A stretch of 64,000 bases of DNA from Pisolithus tinctorius (GCA_024663395.1 JANFAH010000001.1:5270001-5334000), one strand, 5' to 3'. Counted from the first letter of the stretch, positions 44,737-56,938 are shown. Numbers and translations are program-made. The notes: generated from the sequence alone by a model not told the origin.

Positions 44737-47430
44737 TTGCTAGTTGAGTCCTCAAAACTCAATACTACATCCATAGCCTTCCCCCCAGGTGCCCAGATAA
44801 CTCATGATGGCCAAGCAACCCACATACTCAGAGCATGGTTGGGGAATAAAGTACACAAGCCATCAGTCTGGTCACCTATTGTCAAAAAAATAGAATCCAG
44901 GCTATGTAAATGGAACACCTGCAATCCCTCAATCAAAGGAAGAAAGACCATAATACAATGGACAATAGGCACAATGATGCAATACCTGACCTGTGCCCAA
45001 GGTATGCTGAGAGACATAGAAGACTACCTCACCAAGCACCTAAAATGCTTTGCATGGGACACACCTGGTAAATCCAACATTCACTTTAACATCCTGAGTG
45101 CCCCAATCTCACACAGAGGAAAAGGTATCCTCGACCTCAAACTAAGAAACGAGGCAATAGAAATAGTCTGGCTCAAGAAACTACTTTTGCCCAATCCCCC
45201 AGCATGGATGGCTTTCACCCATGAACTGCTACGTATATCTGCTGCACCATCTCCTACCTCAAAACCCAATGCTAGGAGAAACTATTTCCTCCAATCATGG
45301 CCATTATCCCCCTTGAAACTGCCCCCCCCCCCACTCAATCACTGTATAACAATAGCTAAGAAATATAAACTTACACTAGATGCATTATGCTTCCATCCAA
45401 ATGTACTCAGATCACTTCCAATCTGGTTTCATACCAGTGCCCTCCCCAGCCTGAAAAAACTGAATAACTACTTTTACACCCAATGTATTTGAGACCACCA
45501 CAATATCATGACTGCCAGCGAAATGTGGATGCTAGCCCATACTCCCCTCGATAGCCCTCACAAATGCCTAAGTGCATGCGTTTGCACACAATGCAACAAA
45601 CTATGCAAAATGGTTGGGTGCCTGAAACCCTTCAAATGCATTGAGACAGCCTTAAGCATTACAAAGTGCATCCCTACTAAATGGACCCCAACTTCTTAAG
45701 AGGAGGTTGAAATTAAGACTGTAAAGAAGGTCTCAGGCTTCTGTGGTAAGAAGACTGAATATTAACAAGCTAACCTGTAAAGAAGGTCTATAGTAGCACA
45801 TCAGTAAGGTAGCTGTAGGGTTAATATAGTAAACATACCTCAGGCTTCTGTGGTAAGAAGACTGAGGTGCACGAGGAAAAACTAATTGCCTAAGTGCGAA
45901 GAATTATTATGTAAGCTTGTACGCTGTAAGCAAATAAACACAGGGGACACATGTTCCAACACAACTCCCATACCCCCTCGAATGAACCCCAACCTTTCAA
46001 TAGAAGAGCTCTCTTGTAACCAAGCAGCCCTTGAGGAAAAAAGGGCCTTGACTTTTGATCCCACACTCACCAAACCAGGACCCATCGAAAATGCCTTCTG
46101 CATACTATGCCCCCCAACCCCAAGAACTGAGTCCCCTGCTACTCAACACACTGCACCCACCACTGCAACCCACCCCACCATCAAGATCATATATGGTTCA
46201 AACCACCAGATTGATGAGGATGGCACCCGAGTCTCCAGTGGCAGTGCTTTCTTTGATCACAGCGACCCCTGTAACATAGCCCTCTGCACAACTGGAGACA
46301 ACATGACAAATGACACCAGTATTATGTGTACCTTTCTGGAGTCCATACAAAAAATTGACCATTTCATACCTGTACTAGCCCATATCAACTCCATAGCAAT
46401 CATTAAAAACCTCAATGTCAACTTACCTAGAAATGAAGACAGAGACTGGTTCCACTGCAACAATGTGGAAGTGTACCGCTCCATAGTAGCCATGCTACAT
46501 CAACACAGCACTTGAACACTGCTGCAAGCATGGAGTGCAAACACTCCTCACAGAGAACACTCAGCTGCATCCAATCTAGCCAAAATGGCCCTCACCTCCC
46601 AAACCAAGCATGTCCCTGATACATCCTTCAACCCACACTTCTCTATTTGAGGCTTGTGTCTAGCAGTAGGAACCCAATGCATTTTTCATCACACCCTAAT
46701 CTTCTACCACACTGCAAGAGAACTAGAAGTCAAAAAACAAGCAAAGATCAACCTTGCCCTTACCCAATATGCTGTGTAAAGCCTGTGGGGAACAACCCTG
46801 TCAACAGCAAAAATATGGAAGAGTATAAGGAGCAAGGATGTACCCAGGAACCTTTGCAATTTCCTTTGGAAAAGTCTCCACAACTGCTACAAGACTGGTG
46901 AATACTGGCTCAGAATCCTGCTCTATGAAACGAGGGGCACCTGCCTAATGTGTGGCAAAACCAAATCACTACCACATATTCTCACTGAATGCACATGCTC
47001 ACCTTTCTGCACCATAATTTGGCCCTTGACAGAATGCCTATGGTCGATGTGTGGATCCAAATGGCCCAACATTAACTTTGGAATGATCCTCGGCACTGGC
47101 CTCACAGATTTCTGCCACAATGGACAATGACAGATCAGAGACACTCGACTCTTCACAATATTAGTCCTAGAGTCAGCCTACCTAATATGGAAATTACGTT
47201 GTGACTGGGTCATCAACAAGGGTACAGCTGAAAGCATCCTGACACATGACAAAATCCACAACAAATGGGTTCACACCATAAACTTAAGATTAAAATTTGA
47301 CCATCTTCAAATGGACACTAAACACTATGGTAATAAAGCTATAAAACAAGAGACTGTTCTCAAAACCTGGCACAGCACCTTGCTAAACAAAGAAAACCTT
47401 CCAAACAACTGGATTTGGAAGTCAGGGGTT
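44737..47430 (+). pseudogene. LINE ORF2: C-terminal part with RNase H and CCHC
   Basis: The RT thumb and connection region continues in frame after TGA 44,731, to TGA 45,490 and TAA 45,697. An RNase H-like stretch (YGSNHQIDEDGTRVSSGSAFF; EVYRSIVAML) spans about 46,180-46,510. A terminal finger CLMCGKTKSLPHILTEC (Cx2Cx7Hx4C) lies near 46,950. Direct repeats around 45,720 and 45,840 (caggcttctgtggtaagaag) mark a disturbed stretch with no coding signal. Confidence 0.7.
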
Positions 47431-47681
47431 TTAGTGGGTATTACACCTTGGTGCCCTCCAGGGTGTGGTAGATAGGTACCAATGAGGTGGGGAGTCCCAC
47501 ACTACCTTAACCAGTGTGCATCAAGCATTTCCCCTGGGTGATAATATGGGTTTATGGTTATATGATTATGCTCTAATATGATTCTTGGGTGCAAACCCCA
47601 AATCCCAACATGCTACTAAGGAGCTGACTTAGTCAGTTGCCTTCCTAGCATATACATCCACCAAAAAATAAAATAAAATAA
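47431..47681 (+). other. LINE 3' UTR and TAAAA tail
   Basis: A non-coding 3' end with a self-complementary stretch (gtggggagtcccacac) and a tail of repeated taaaa units at about 47,665-47,685. Confidence 0.65.
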
Positions 47682-47694
47682 ATAAGCTATACAC
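47682..47694. repeat. Candidate LINE target-site duplication, right
   Basis: Matches 395-407 over 13 bases and lies directly at the LINE tail. Confidence 0.5.
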
Positions 47695-47714
47695 CGTTCG
47701 CAAGGTCTCGTCGA

Positions 47715-48418
47715 GTGGTACCATAATCTGAAAAAGTGAGAAGTAGGACGGCAAAATGGGCGAGCTATTGCGTATGCACCGGTGAGGTATCACATGGGGG
47801 AGGGAGAGGGGAGACCCTCAAGTGACAACAGCTGGGGGGACCAACACTAAACTATGGTAGATGGTAGGGAACCCAAAGACGTACACCAGAAAAAGGAACC
47901 ACGCCATTTCGACCACCCAATCCAGAGCTATACCCAAAGTTGCCTTACCACCCTCTGAATACAAAAACAGGCATATCACGACAATGGATGCGCGGAACTG
48001 GATGACAAAGGTATCCCCAGGAAGGGATAAGCGAGGGGAACAAACCGCCCAAAAAGCGAGAGGAATGGCGGAGAAAGGCGTGAAATACGATCTCAAGTCC
48101 TCAAAGGTGGGGAGAGGAGAGTTGCCTGAACGACAACGGCTGGGGGGATCAACACAAAACACTGGGAGATGGTAGGGAATACCTATAAGAGTGCAGAAAA
48201 AAAGGAACCGCGCTAACCTGACCACCCAGTCACAAGGTATGCACAAAAGCATCGCACAGCACTCCTAACACAAAAGCGGTCATATCTCTATAACAAGCGC
48301 ACGGAATTGGATGAATGAGGCATCCCCAGAGAGGGCTGAGTGAGGGAAACAAACGACCCGAAAGGCGAGAGAAACGGCACAGCAACACGCGAGATACGAT
48401 GACGAGACCTCAAGGGCG
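47715..48418. repeat. Tandem repeat, unit about 300 bases
   Basis: Two diverged units (about 47,816-48,121 and 48,122-48,418) and a partial one at 47,715-47,815. Each has cggctggggggatcaaca-like, gagatggtagggaa and ggaa(c/t)tggatga blocks. Open frames across it show the same duplication and no known domain, so I read it as a satellite-like repeat. Confidence 0.7.
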
Positions 48419-48614
48419 GGCCTTCCCACAAATATGCAAATAACTCTGGAACTGCTTGGCCTGTCAGGAAGATCCTAGGATCAACAGGAAGCTATCGCCA
48501 TCCTGCAAAAAAGCGAGAGACGCAGCGCGACTTACATCTATTATATTTATGGCACACATATGGTGTGCATCATCGGTAATAGTTTGTTTTACTGCCTCGT
48601 CCACACCAACGCTT
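48419..48614. other. Spacer, nothing seen
   Basis: No coding signal. It precedes the C-tract. Confidence 0.4.
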
Positions 48615-48633
48615 CCCCCCCCCCCCCCCCCCC
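48615..48633. repeat. Poly-C tract
   Basis: Nineteen C in a row, next to the right E-box repeat. Tract length may be an assembly artefact. Confidence 0.9.
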
Positions 48634-48658
48634 GACATTCCTAATTTGGAATACCGCC

Positions 48659-48703
48659 GGTATGTCACGTGATGTCACGTGATATGTCAGGGGGCGGTTG
48701 AGC
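48659..48703 (-). repeat. 45-base E-box repeat, right copy
   Basis: Inverted copy of 84-128 with the same double CACGTG core. It faces the left copy across the whole nested block. Confidence 0.65.
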
Positions 48704-49183
48704 TGGGACAGCTCCGGACCCCTGCAGTCTATGGTAAATTCAGCACCCAGACTGTAGGGTAGTGCAAGCTCTTCCTGGTGCACGCGCATGGTGAGCAGTC
48801 GTGATACTTCCTCCTACTGGGTTGTTCCCCACACCCGTGACGGTAAACCGCGCGTGCGCATTGCTAATGCTTGCATTTCCAATATCCTGTGATCTTATTC
48901 GTCAGTGGGCAAGTTCTCTGGGTTCCCGGCGTAGCGGGTGCTGTCGCATCAACGTTCGCAGCGTTTTTACCGCTTCCATCTACCCCATGACCACACCAGC
49001 TCCCACCGTAAATTCTGCGCGGCACTCGTCCTAGTGTCAAGGTCTAAGCTACCACGAACTCGTCTCGCAGCGAAAAGTGAACGTTTGTGAACCTGTCCTC
49101 GCCTACTGATCGTTACCAACCTTCTTCCGCCATTTAATATCTTTCTCTCTGCATATTTCTACATTAATCTGCTCCACGGATAT

Positions 49184-49881
49184 ATGCCTCCTCCTCCCAA
49201 AGTAGAACCCCCGTATAAACTTACGTTCGCCACCAACAGTGTGCAGAACACGACATTCGCAGTTGAAGACGATAAGTTCTACTATGAGATTGTCACTCGT
49301 TTCTGGCATCCGCACCTTGAAAAAATAAATAAATACGACTAAAAGCACGCGTCGTTACCTGCGTGGCTGAAATGGAGTCTCTGCCCAAGGAGGCCATGGT
49401 CCGTTTTAATACGCCCGGTGCGGAGGGAGAATGGATAAGGGCATCGGACTTAGTGAAAACTGATGGCTCAGGAGTGCAAGTGTCTTCGCGTAGATGAAAC
49501 ACGCCAACCAACGACTAGCCCTGGAAGCGATGGAACATTTATCGCAGGGGACGGCATAACTTTTACCGATGGGAAGCACACAACCGTCGTTTCCAGCTGT
49601 GCAGTATTCCGCCCGACGCCTGCCTTATGTTCAAGATTCTAGCTGGTGAAAGCTGACGACTCCCCCTCGCCGAGTATTATCCGTGCAAACGTGACTTCTT
49701 TGTCTTCGGCATGTCCCGCCATGCTTGGCTTGAAGTAAAGCCAGAGGCTGCGACTGTTTTGGAGGAAGATCATTGGTTAGTAAACGTTTACTGATATAGC
49801 AAGCATTAACTAGTGAATTATCTCATCGTCGAAAGGCGCAGAAGTCAAGCCAAGATTCACATCAAGTTGGAGCACCAGTAA
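49184..49881 (+). pseudogene. DUF6593-family gene, decayed
   Basis: The N-terminal exon reads LTFATNSVQNTTF and YYEIVTRFWHP, the family's opening. Later frames carry VTCVAEMESLPKEAMVRF, RTFIAGDGITFTDGK-like, FGMSRHAWLEVKPEA and YLIVERRR. Frame changes after KIN near 49,330 (an A-rich run) and further on are not all explained by introns, so it is probably broken. Function of the family is unknown. Start chosen at the first ATG of the matching frame; stop TAA at 49,879. Confidence 0.6.
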
Positions 49882-50354
49882 GGGCATCTCGAGAGTTAGT
49901 CCATCTACATATCTGTCGAAGCGTTGAAATCGGTCTCCGTTCCATAAAGGAGTTGGACACAGGAGTTATCGCCCGCTGGAAATAACCCTTCGGGGAACAA
50001 CCATATATGTAGAGCGTGAGCACATGAAAATATATACAAGGTGACATGCTGGAACATTAATAATGGGCATCAGGGATCCGCAAACTAGGAGTACTTTCGT
50101 CCTCCAGTAGGGGCGAAGTATGAAAGGAATGTGTACAGATGTAAGAAGTAAAAATGCAGCATAGAATACACGAGAGCGAAACCCGCAGCATGGCGGTGAA
50201 TGAGAGCGTGAGATGTTGCTACCTGAGCTTGACGATCTGCCCTAAAGGGCGAAGTTGTCGAGTGTAAAGTGTCTGACTTGGTGGGTAAAGGAGCATCTTC
50301 AATATCAGTATCTTGCTGTGTGTCCGACCCAAGGTTCTCCGGTGTCGCAGGGAG
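49882..50354. other. Intergenic, nothing seen
   Basis: No coding signal beyond shadows of the BCS1-like 3' end. Confidence 0.5.
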
Positions 50355-52874
50355 TCAAATCCAGATATCTTCAAGAGGGGTAGATACCGGAGGAACATTC
50401 TCCTCGTCGCTGTCTTCTTCACTGGAGTTTTCGCTCTTGTCATCTTCCTTGAGTGCATCAGCAGAGATAATCTCCTCCTTGATCTCGGGCTCGGCCGCTT
50501 TGATCTTCGACTCGTGTTCCTGAAGTTGCTGTTTGAGCTTGGCGAGCTCGAGCTCTTTTTTCTCGAGTTCTGCCTTCTCATTTTCCTTCTCACGGAGTTC
50601 CTTGCGTCGCTTCTCACGCTGCGTCAGGCGATTAGCATATACCCGAATATCGCAAACCACGGCCAACGTCAGCCAATCGAAGCAGTGCAATAGTACTCAC
50701 GTCAAGCTTCTCCTTCAACTCGCGGGCTTCCTTCTCCTTGCTGAGGCGTTCTCGAAGTTCCCTTTCGCTGATAACCCATGCAGCGGCCCCCGTCGCAGCA
50801 GCTTCGGGTTGCGATTTGTTCCTGAGAAGGTCTGCACCGAAAGGGGGGAGTGTACGTCAGAACCAGTCTCAGCTGCGCAACGAACGCACCCTTCATGCAT
50901 CACCAAACAACATCACCACATCAAAGGGATACTGATAACACATGCATCACGTTAAAGAAAGACTTACAGCCCTGAAGCGCAGCAACGCTAAATTCTTCTC
51001 CAGGAATAGCATCAGCAAATTGCTTTGCAAGTTGCGCGAGTTTGGCAGCGGTCAAAGGTTTAGCAGCGTGATGGCAAGCGGCAATATGTTCCTCGACCGG
51101 AGGGGGCTGGTACTCCTGGTCCATTTTGTCAATAACCTCTCGGATCGGAATATATTCGTGTGGCTGGGCCTTTGGCGATGAAGCTAGTGATACGGAGGAA
51201 GAGGAGAAAGAAGGAGACCTTGACCATAAGGTCGACGAGTTGGAGGAAGGAGTCGAAGTAGTCGAGATCTCAATGCCTTCCAGATCTCCTTCGATTACTT
51301 CATCATCCTTCTCGGCAGAAGGGAAGAAGTTACGGAAGAGGGCCTCCGCCTGCCACTTGGATGCATTCTTGAATTCTATCCACACGTCCATGCGGCCAGG
51401 TCGTGAGAGTGCAGGGTCGAGTCGTTCCAGATGATTTGTAGTACTGGTTAGAAGTCAACTAAGAGCCTGATACCACAGGTTTGACACTTACGCGAAGAGA
51501 ATGCGACCCTCTGCTGCGGCAACACCATCCAAGGCGTTCAAGAGGCCGCTCAAGCTGAGGGTATTCACGTCTGACAGGTTGTCCTTATGACGCCCACGAC
51601 GGCTGGTGCTTGTGGGGACCGTCGGCTGTTGTTCTTCATCGCTGTTGTTGGATGACGACTCAGGCGTACCATTTGAGCTCTTGTCACGCGTGACACTACG
51701 AGTGAACGCAGCATCTAGATCTTCGAGAAGAACAACGCAACGTGCCGGGACTCGACCCATGAGTGTGGTTAGCGTACTGTCGCTTATCCAGGAAGAAGAC
51801 AACGAGACAACGTAAATGTCCAGCATCAGCTCGCCAGCGATAGCGTGAATTAACGAACTCTTGCCAGATCCTGGTACACCGTGGAGAAGGTATCCACGGC
51901 GGAATGGAATGCCGCGGTCGGCATACCACTAGGCACGCGAAAAGCAATAAGTGCGACGCCACATGAATGAACGTAGAAGAAATACCTTCTCAGATTTGAG
52001 AAAGTCACGTGCATCACTGAGAAGCATCTCCTTCACGCCTGGGTTCAAAACAATAGAAGACATGGGGCGCTTGTGGCGAGAATCGGTCCATCGCCAGCTG
52101 CCATGAGAATCTGCAAAGTATATTTGCACACGGTGCACGGCCTCGGCTTCATATTCCTTTTTGGCCTGCAGAACGAGCTGCTTTAGAATGTTGTTATTCC
52201 GGGCCACCACACTGCAGGATAAGACGGTCAGTGGACTAACTGGGTCGCAAATGGAGAAAGGAGTTGCCTTATCGACAAGACCTCGCAACCGCTGCCATCC
52301 GTTTTCTTGCTGCGACGCACTCTGAGCCAATGACCGCGGTAGTAAATTGTGTGTGTTGTATCCGCAGTGGGCTGAAACACGACACGTGTCTTCACCTTGC
52401 CGGGTGGAGAGTTGTCGTCATCCTCATCGTCTTCATCGCCAAATGAGTTATCCGAAGCCCGTGAACCCGAAAATCCTGGTGTGGAAGTTCGAGTGGTAGT
52501 CTCGAATTCCCTGGAGCGTTGCCACTCCGGACGGCGGGACAACCACAACATCAACCAATCATATGGATAATCCTCCTCTGAGAAGTGTGCAGTAAGGAAA
52601 AATGCTGCATGAAGAGTGATGAGCGTAGGCAGCGCCGAGCCATGCAAGAGAGGCGCTCACAGTTCACGAAGTGCGACCTAGCGACGACGAAAGACGGGGT
52701 CAGCTTGAAGCAAAGAAGGAAGTGTACTGAGCTAGGAACATACCACGCAGAGCTAGATACCCTCCTTGCAGTTTCGACGGTGCCACCGAGGACAACGAGC
52801 TTCATACCGTCAATGACCGAGGAACCTCCCGCGCCTCCGACGAGGGGTTGTACGAGTGACTTGAGGGCGTCCAT
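50355..52874 (-). CDS. BCS1-like AAA ATPase
   Basis: Eight exons fit: 52,744-52,874; 52,661-52,677; 52,268-52,604; 51,986-52,211; 51,492-51,928; 50,968-51,443; 50,701-50,831; 50,355-50,618. They sum to 2,019 bases, 672 residues. N-terminal BCS1 region: HFSEEDYPYDWLMLWLSRRP. The AAA domain has Walker A GVPGSGKSS, Walker B VVLLEDLD and sensor/finger TTNHLERLDPALSRPGRMD. A charged coiled-coil C-terminus (LREKENEKAELEKKELELA) follows. BCS1 translocates the Rieske protein in mitochondria; fungal genomes carry several BCS1-like paralogues with acidic insertions such as the one here after STPGF, so the exact role is uncertain. Exon 2 is only 17 bases and intron 3 appears to be GC-AG. Confidence 0.88.
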
Positions 52875-53309
52875 AACGATGGCAAAGGATAGGTAACGGT
52901 GAACAGACCAATGCTACAAGTGCTAAAGCGAACGTTGGGAATTCGGGAGACAAGGTGGCTGCGGTGGAAAGTACTAGACCTGTGCAGCGCTACGCAAGTG
53001 GGTGTACCTATTATATGAACTGGATTCCTAAAACTGCCGGTGAGCTCGTTGGCAACTCAGTCTGACAGCCAGCCACGGTACCGCAGGTTGGTATGCAAGA
53101 CGTTGGTCAGTACTTGGCTCCTCCAGGTCACAGAAGGGGGAACAAGTCAAGACGCGTCAGCCAAGGAACCGCTTTGGTTCCTCCATAAAAGGTCCCCGAA
53201 TATTATTAGCGCCCGTCAACGCCACACGCCAAGCGAACAAGTCATTCGGCCCCACATATGTAGTATAGAAAGCAGTGCACCTAATCCTACAGCACGACAG
53301 CCAGCATAA
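52875..53309. other. Intergenic, probable promoter region
   Basis: No gene seen. It should hold the BCS1-like promoter and the 3' end of the membrane-protein gene; no clear motif was recognised. Confidence 0.4.
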
Positions 53310-54754
53310 CTATGACATAGCATGGTACAGACCCTCTACCGCAACATTGGCTTGCCATATGCCTAGCTTACGGACCAACCTGAGCATCAACGGCGCAGGA
53401 AAGATAAGCGCATACGACACGGGAACCACCACGATTAACAAGATCGTGATACCAAGGGTGATGCCGGGTTTGATTACGAGGAAATAGAAAAGGGCTTGGT
53501 ATGTCGTTGAATCTGTGAACTACAGGGCGAGTAGTTGAGAGTATCCCACAACCACTTTGAACGGACCCACCATTGCATGGGTGTTCCTGTAGAATGACGT
53601 TTCATAACAAACGTGTTCTTCCGCACCGTGTTCCATTTCAGAAGGCAGCAGGAGCCTCGGACGCTGAAAAATCGGCCAAGAAGGATACGGAGGTGAATAC
53701 GCAAGTGGACCATGAAATTTAGTCTGCAAAGCAAGCTGCATACGAAACATATATCAGGTCAGTTTGTAGGAGCAAACAAGTTGCCCCTCACCTCTCCCCT
53801 GGCAAATGTCCTGGCCCCCAATAAATCGAGGAAGCAAAGAACAGCACCGATAGGGAGTGTAATTAGCAACGTTGTGCCAGTCTGGGGGGGGAAATTTAAG
53901 TTGAACTCGTATCCACGCAACACGGCGGCAAAAAGAGCTACACGGCCAACTAGGCCAGACGTTAAGAAAAAGCTTACCAATGTAAACAAGAACAGATAGA
54001 TCCATACAATCAATGCAAATGGAAAGTTCAGCACCAGTAAGTGGAATAAGGCAGTATGGTAGGCCCTACGGCACAGTGGCCGGAAGTACCTGCGCCAGCT
54101 TCTCCAAGAGAGTAATGGCCACCGAGACTTGCTGTGTGGCGCACCGTGGGTGTCGTGACTCTGTGAAGCTTCCCCATCGTAACTGACCTCCTGGTGGTAC
54201 AAATGGGGCCGAGACAGATCTTCCTCCGACGGGTCGTGGAAGAGAGATAACACCGTCTGCGCTAGTGATGGCGCATGGGAACTAGATGACCCGATGGTGC
54301 TCGAGTGCGAATTCGAGCGAGGGCGCAACAGGTATCGCCTTGTCGAACCGACTGATGACGGGTGGTCTAGCAAGCGAGTCCTTTCTGTGGGGGAGGATGC
54401 AAGACCGCTGTAGTCCGCAGGATGGTCCTGTTCTAAAGGCGATGCACCATAAAGTTGTTGGGACACTGCTGTTCGATGCCTACGTGCAGACCGATGTATT
54501 CGTGTGCGCCGCTCTGGAGAAGGATATGGCGGCGGTGGGTCGTCGATACCACGGGGGTCAAGCAGTGATTGGGGGATTATAACGAGAGACGGAGGCCTTT
54601 CTGTGGTACCATTGATAACTGGAGTATCGCATGCAGGCGCCCTCGCCGTCATCTCGCACTGGGCCGCTTCCAACCTACCTGCACACACGCTGTTATGTGC
54701 TTGCGCAGTTAATACATCAGACTTGTCATCTAAACAAGCCCAAACTACTCCCAA
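53310..54754 (-). CDS. Multi-pass membrane protein, sensor-like domain
   Basis: Exons 53,792-54,754, 53,571-53,735 and 53,310-53,519 sum to 1,338 bases (445 residues); a start at 54,652 would give 411. The N-terminal half is disordered, Pro/Ser/Arg-rich (DDPPPPYPSPERR). Hydrophobic segments follow: ALIVWIYLFLFTLVSFF, LITLPIGAVLCFLDLLG and, at the end, ALFYFLVIKPGITLGITILL. The KFHGPLAY and FTDSTTYQALFYF blocks resemble the putative-sensor domain found in fungal and bacterial membrane proteins. Ligand and location are unknown. Confidence 0.7.
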
Positions 54755-56234
54755 CTGGGTTTCACCTACTTTCCTGATATGTACTAGACTTCAAGCCATC
54801 TCCGCGTCGATTGGATTTGTCGAAGAGGTGGACTTTTCGTTCCCACCTCTTATCGTGCTTCTCAAGTATTGTCGTCCGTGTGAGTGTCTTGCGAAGTCCC
54901 GTTAAGGTATACAACTGAAAACCCAGAGCTCCCATCGTAAGGAGTTTTCAGGTCGCCATAGGTGCATAGTGCTGTCACTGTATCAGGGATCTCCCCACCT
55001 GCACGAAGGAAACGGCCGTGGTAATAGCACTCAAGGGGCACGTCGAAGCAAGTTGCTGGAGAAAGTGCACCGGACTTCTGGGTGTAAACATGGCGGCCAG
55101 CCAAGATATGAAGGGTTTACGATCCAGCGCCCCACAGTGCTGGTCTCTACTTCCCGAGGAAAAGGTACTTTGAGGTTTTGCGTTCTTGCGCATAAATCTC
55201 ATGCTGCCGTCGGGCTTTGGACTCCCGTAAATATTTTGTTGTGACTTTTGCCTCGTTCTCCAATGGGGTGTATGTGTAGTTTCCTTACCGCAGCTCTTTC
55301 TGGCGTAGAGCGACCATCAATTCCGAGAGTGAAGCTGTCCTCCCCTTCCAATATTGTGAGAACTTTTTCAGACCCTCGTTACTGCCGCTGATTAAACTCA
55401 TGCAAGTCTCCCCCTTATAACAGATCATGCTTTATCTTGTGAGGACAACATGTGAGCCAAGGGATTCAGGTGGCCAAGTGGCAGGCGTGATAAGCTGATC
55501 CACAGTCGCGCACAATATGCTGCGTTGACCAAGAAACTGGATATTCTGAAGGTATATTGTGTTGTTGGATTCTCCATGGGAGGTCAACGGGTACCTCCAG
55601 GGCGCCATGTAACTTCGGGAGACTGGGCCAATTTGAATTCACACAGGTCTACCAAGAGGCCTACCACTGGACTGTCATGTACCTAAATTTTGTTGAAAGG
55701 TCCGTTGATGATTATGATCTCAGGCAAGGGTTTAACCGTGTCTTGTAAAACAGACCTTCACTTCTCGGTGAGTGCCATACCCATCAGAACCTCGGCACCA
55801 CTGAAACGTGGGCGCAAGGCCGAGGATATTGAAATTGACCACTGCAGAAGGAACGCTCGTGTTTTGCTCGCCCTTTAGTGCCCCTAGTCAAAACTCACAC
55901 AAATCGAAGCAGTTGTGAGAATCTTAAGTCGACCGAAACGGTTAATGGTGCAGCAGGAGCTGGTTTGAACGCAGAAAACGATTTGTTCATGCAGTCGGAA
56001 CTGAAGAAGTTTCCAGGCGAAACTAGAGAGCTCTTTCAACTAGTGTGGTTTCCCGCTCCATACCTATAACTGCAGCTGCTGGCAATTTGGTAAAAGTTGA
56101 TATCAGTGTAATTCTCGAACCCCATATCCATAGAGCTCAGTACTGCTAGAATGATTTGACTTAGGATGCTGACCGTTCTGGTGCCATTGTGTGTAGCCCA
56201 GTTGGAGGTAGAGAAGACATCGATTTACGGTATC
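54755..56234. other. Intergenic, no gene found
   Basis: Only short frames without family resemblance. The promoter of the membrane-protein gene is expected at its left end. Confidence 0.45.
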
Positions 56235-56326
56235 GGCGCTATAGCCAAGTGGTTACGGCGACAGATTCGAACTAGAGTACAATCTGTTCCTCTTTGAGGG
56301 CGCAGGTTCAAATCCTGCTGGCGTCG
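56235..56326 (+). tRNA. tRNA-Ser(CGA) with intron
   Basis: Acceptor stem GGCGCTA/TGGCGTC with G-T pairs, D-stem GCC/GGC, anticodon stem ACAGA/TCTGT. The 17-base loop is TTCGAA, a 10-base intron (ACTAGAGTAC) and A. A long variable arm (CCTC/GAGG) and T-stem GCAGG/CCTGC with TTCAAAT loop make it class II. Discriminator G fits serine. A T-run at 56,337-56,341 may terminate Pol III. Confidence 0.9.
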
Positions 56327-56938
56327 TTTACGTAAATCTTTTTGTGTTCTGGCCGTGTTCCATTCCTGTGTCCTGCTATGGTCTTATTACATGCACAGGT
56401 GTTTGCAAGCTAAAGTATGATCCCGCCAGAAGTTCATTTCGACCAATGGCACGCTACGAGTTTTTGATCAGGAGCGCACGAAGCTCGTTTGTCATGAACC
56501 CCGACGTGCTTATTAAAAAAATGCAAATTCCTGACAAAAAGCCACTGTCTACCGACTTACCAAGCCCCAGACGCTTATATCGCTGCATACAAAATACCCT
56601 TGGCGCTCACAACTGAGACGGGTATGTCAAGGGGGCGGCAGTGTGGCCAGGCCCAGTATGGTGTGACAACGCGGCCTGGCCATCATCGATCGCCCCGTTC
56701 CGCTCGCTGTGCTCCACCCGGCCCATCGGCGAGCTCGATCGCGGCTGTTCTTACACGCAGACTTTGCGAACAAGGATATTCCATATTTGAAAATTATAAT
56801 TATTTATAAAGGGTAACCTAAATCTGTGCTAACCATTGTGGACGTCAACTGTTCAGCGTTCCCTCTTGTCAGCTAATTATTGCTTGTCCCTCCTTTGCTC
56901 CTTTTTTCTCTCTCTGCCTTTCTTCACACTATTAAGAA
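56327..56938. other. Intergenic, G-alpha promoter side
   Basis: No gene seen. A pyrimidine-rich stretch (ctttgctcctttttt onward, about 56,890-56,930) lies just upstream of the G-alpha ATG, as is common in basidiomycete promoters. Confidence 0.45.

Larger units (their letters stand above)
408..47681 (+). mobile_element. Tad-like LINE, interrupted by two gypsy elements
   Basis: The LINE is in pieces: about 408-2,176, 30,741-32,449 and 42,019-47,681. In order it carries ORF1 with a CCHC knuckle, an AP-type endonuclease, reverse transcriptase with a FADD motif, an RNase H-like region, a terminal CCHC finger, a 3' UTR and a TAAAA-repeat tail. ORF1 resumes in the same frame when Gypsy-1 and one CCCCC duplication are set aside. 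The 5' limit rests on the candidate duplication and is the weakest part; the palindrome at 951-2,007 may be a separate insertion. The element is inactive, with several TGA stops, one TAA and at least two frameshifts. Confidence 0.7.

Noticed and set aside
47818..48252. 144-codon minus-strand frame with hydrophobic repeats as a membrane protein
   Set aside because: The repetition follows the 300-base DNA repeat and the other unit is not open, so coding is unlikely.
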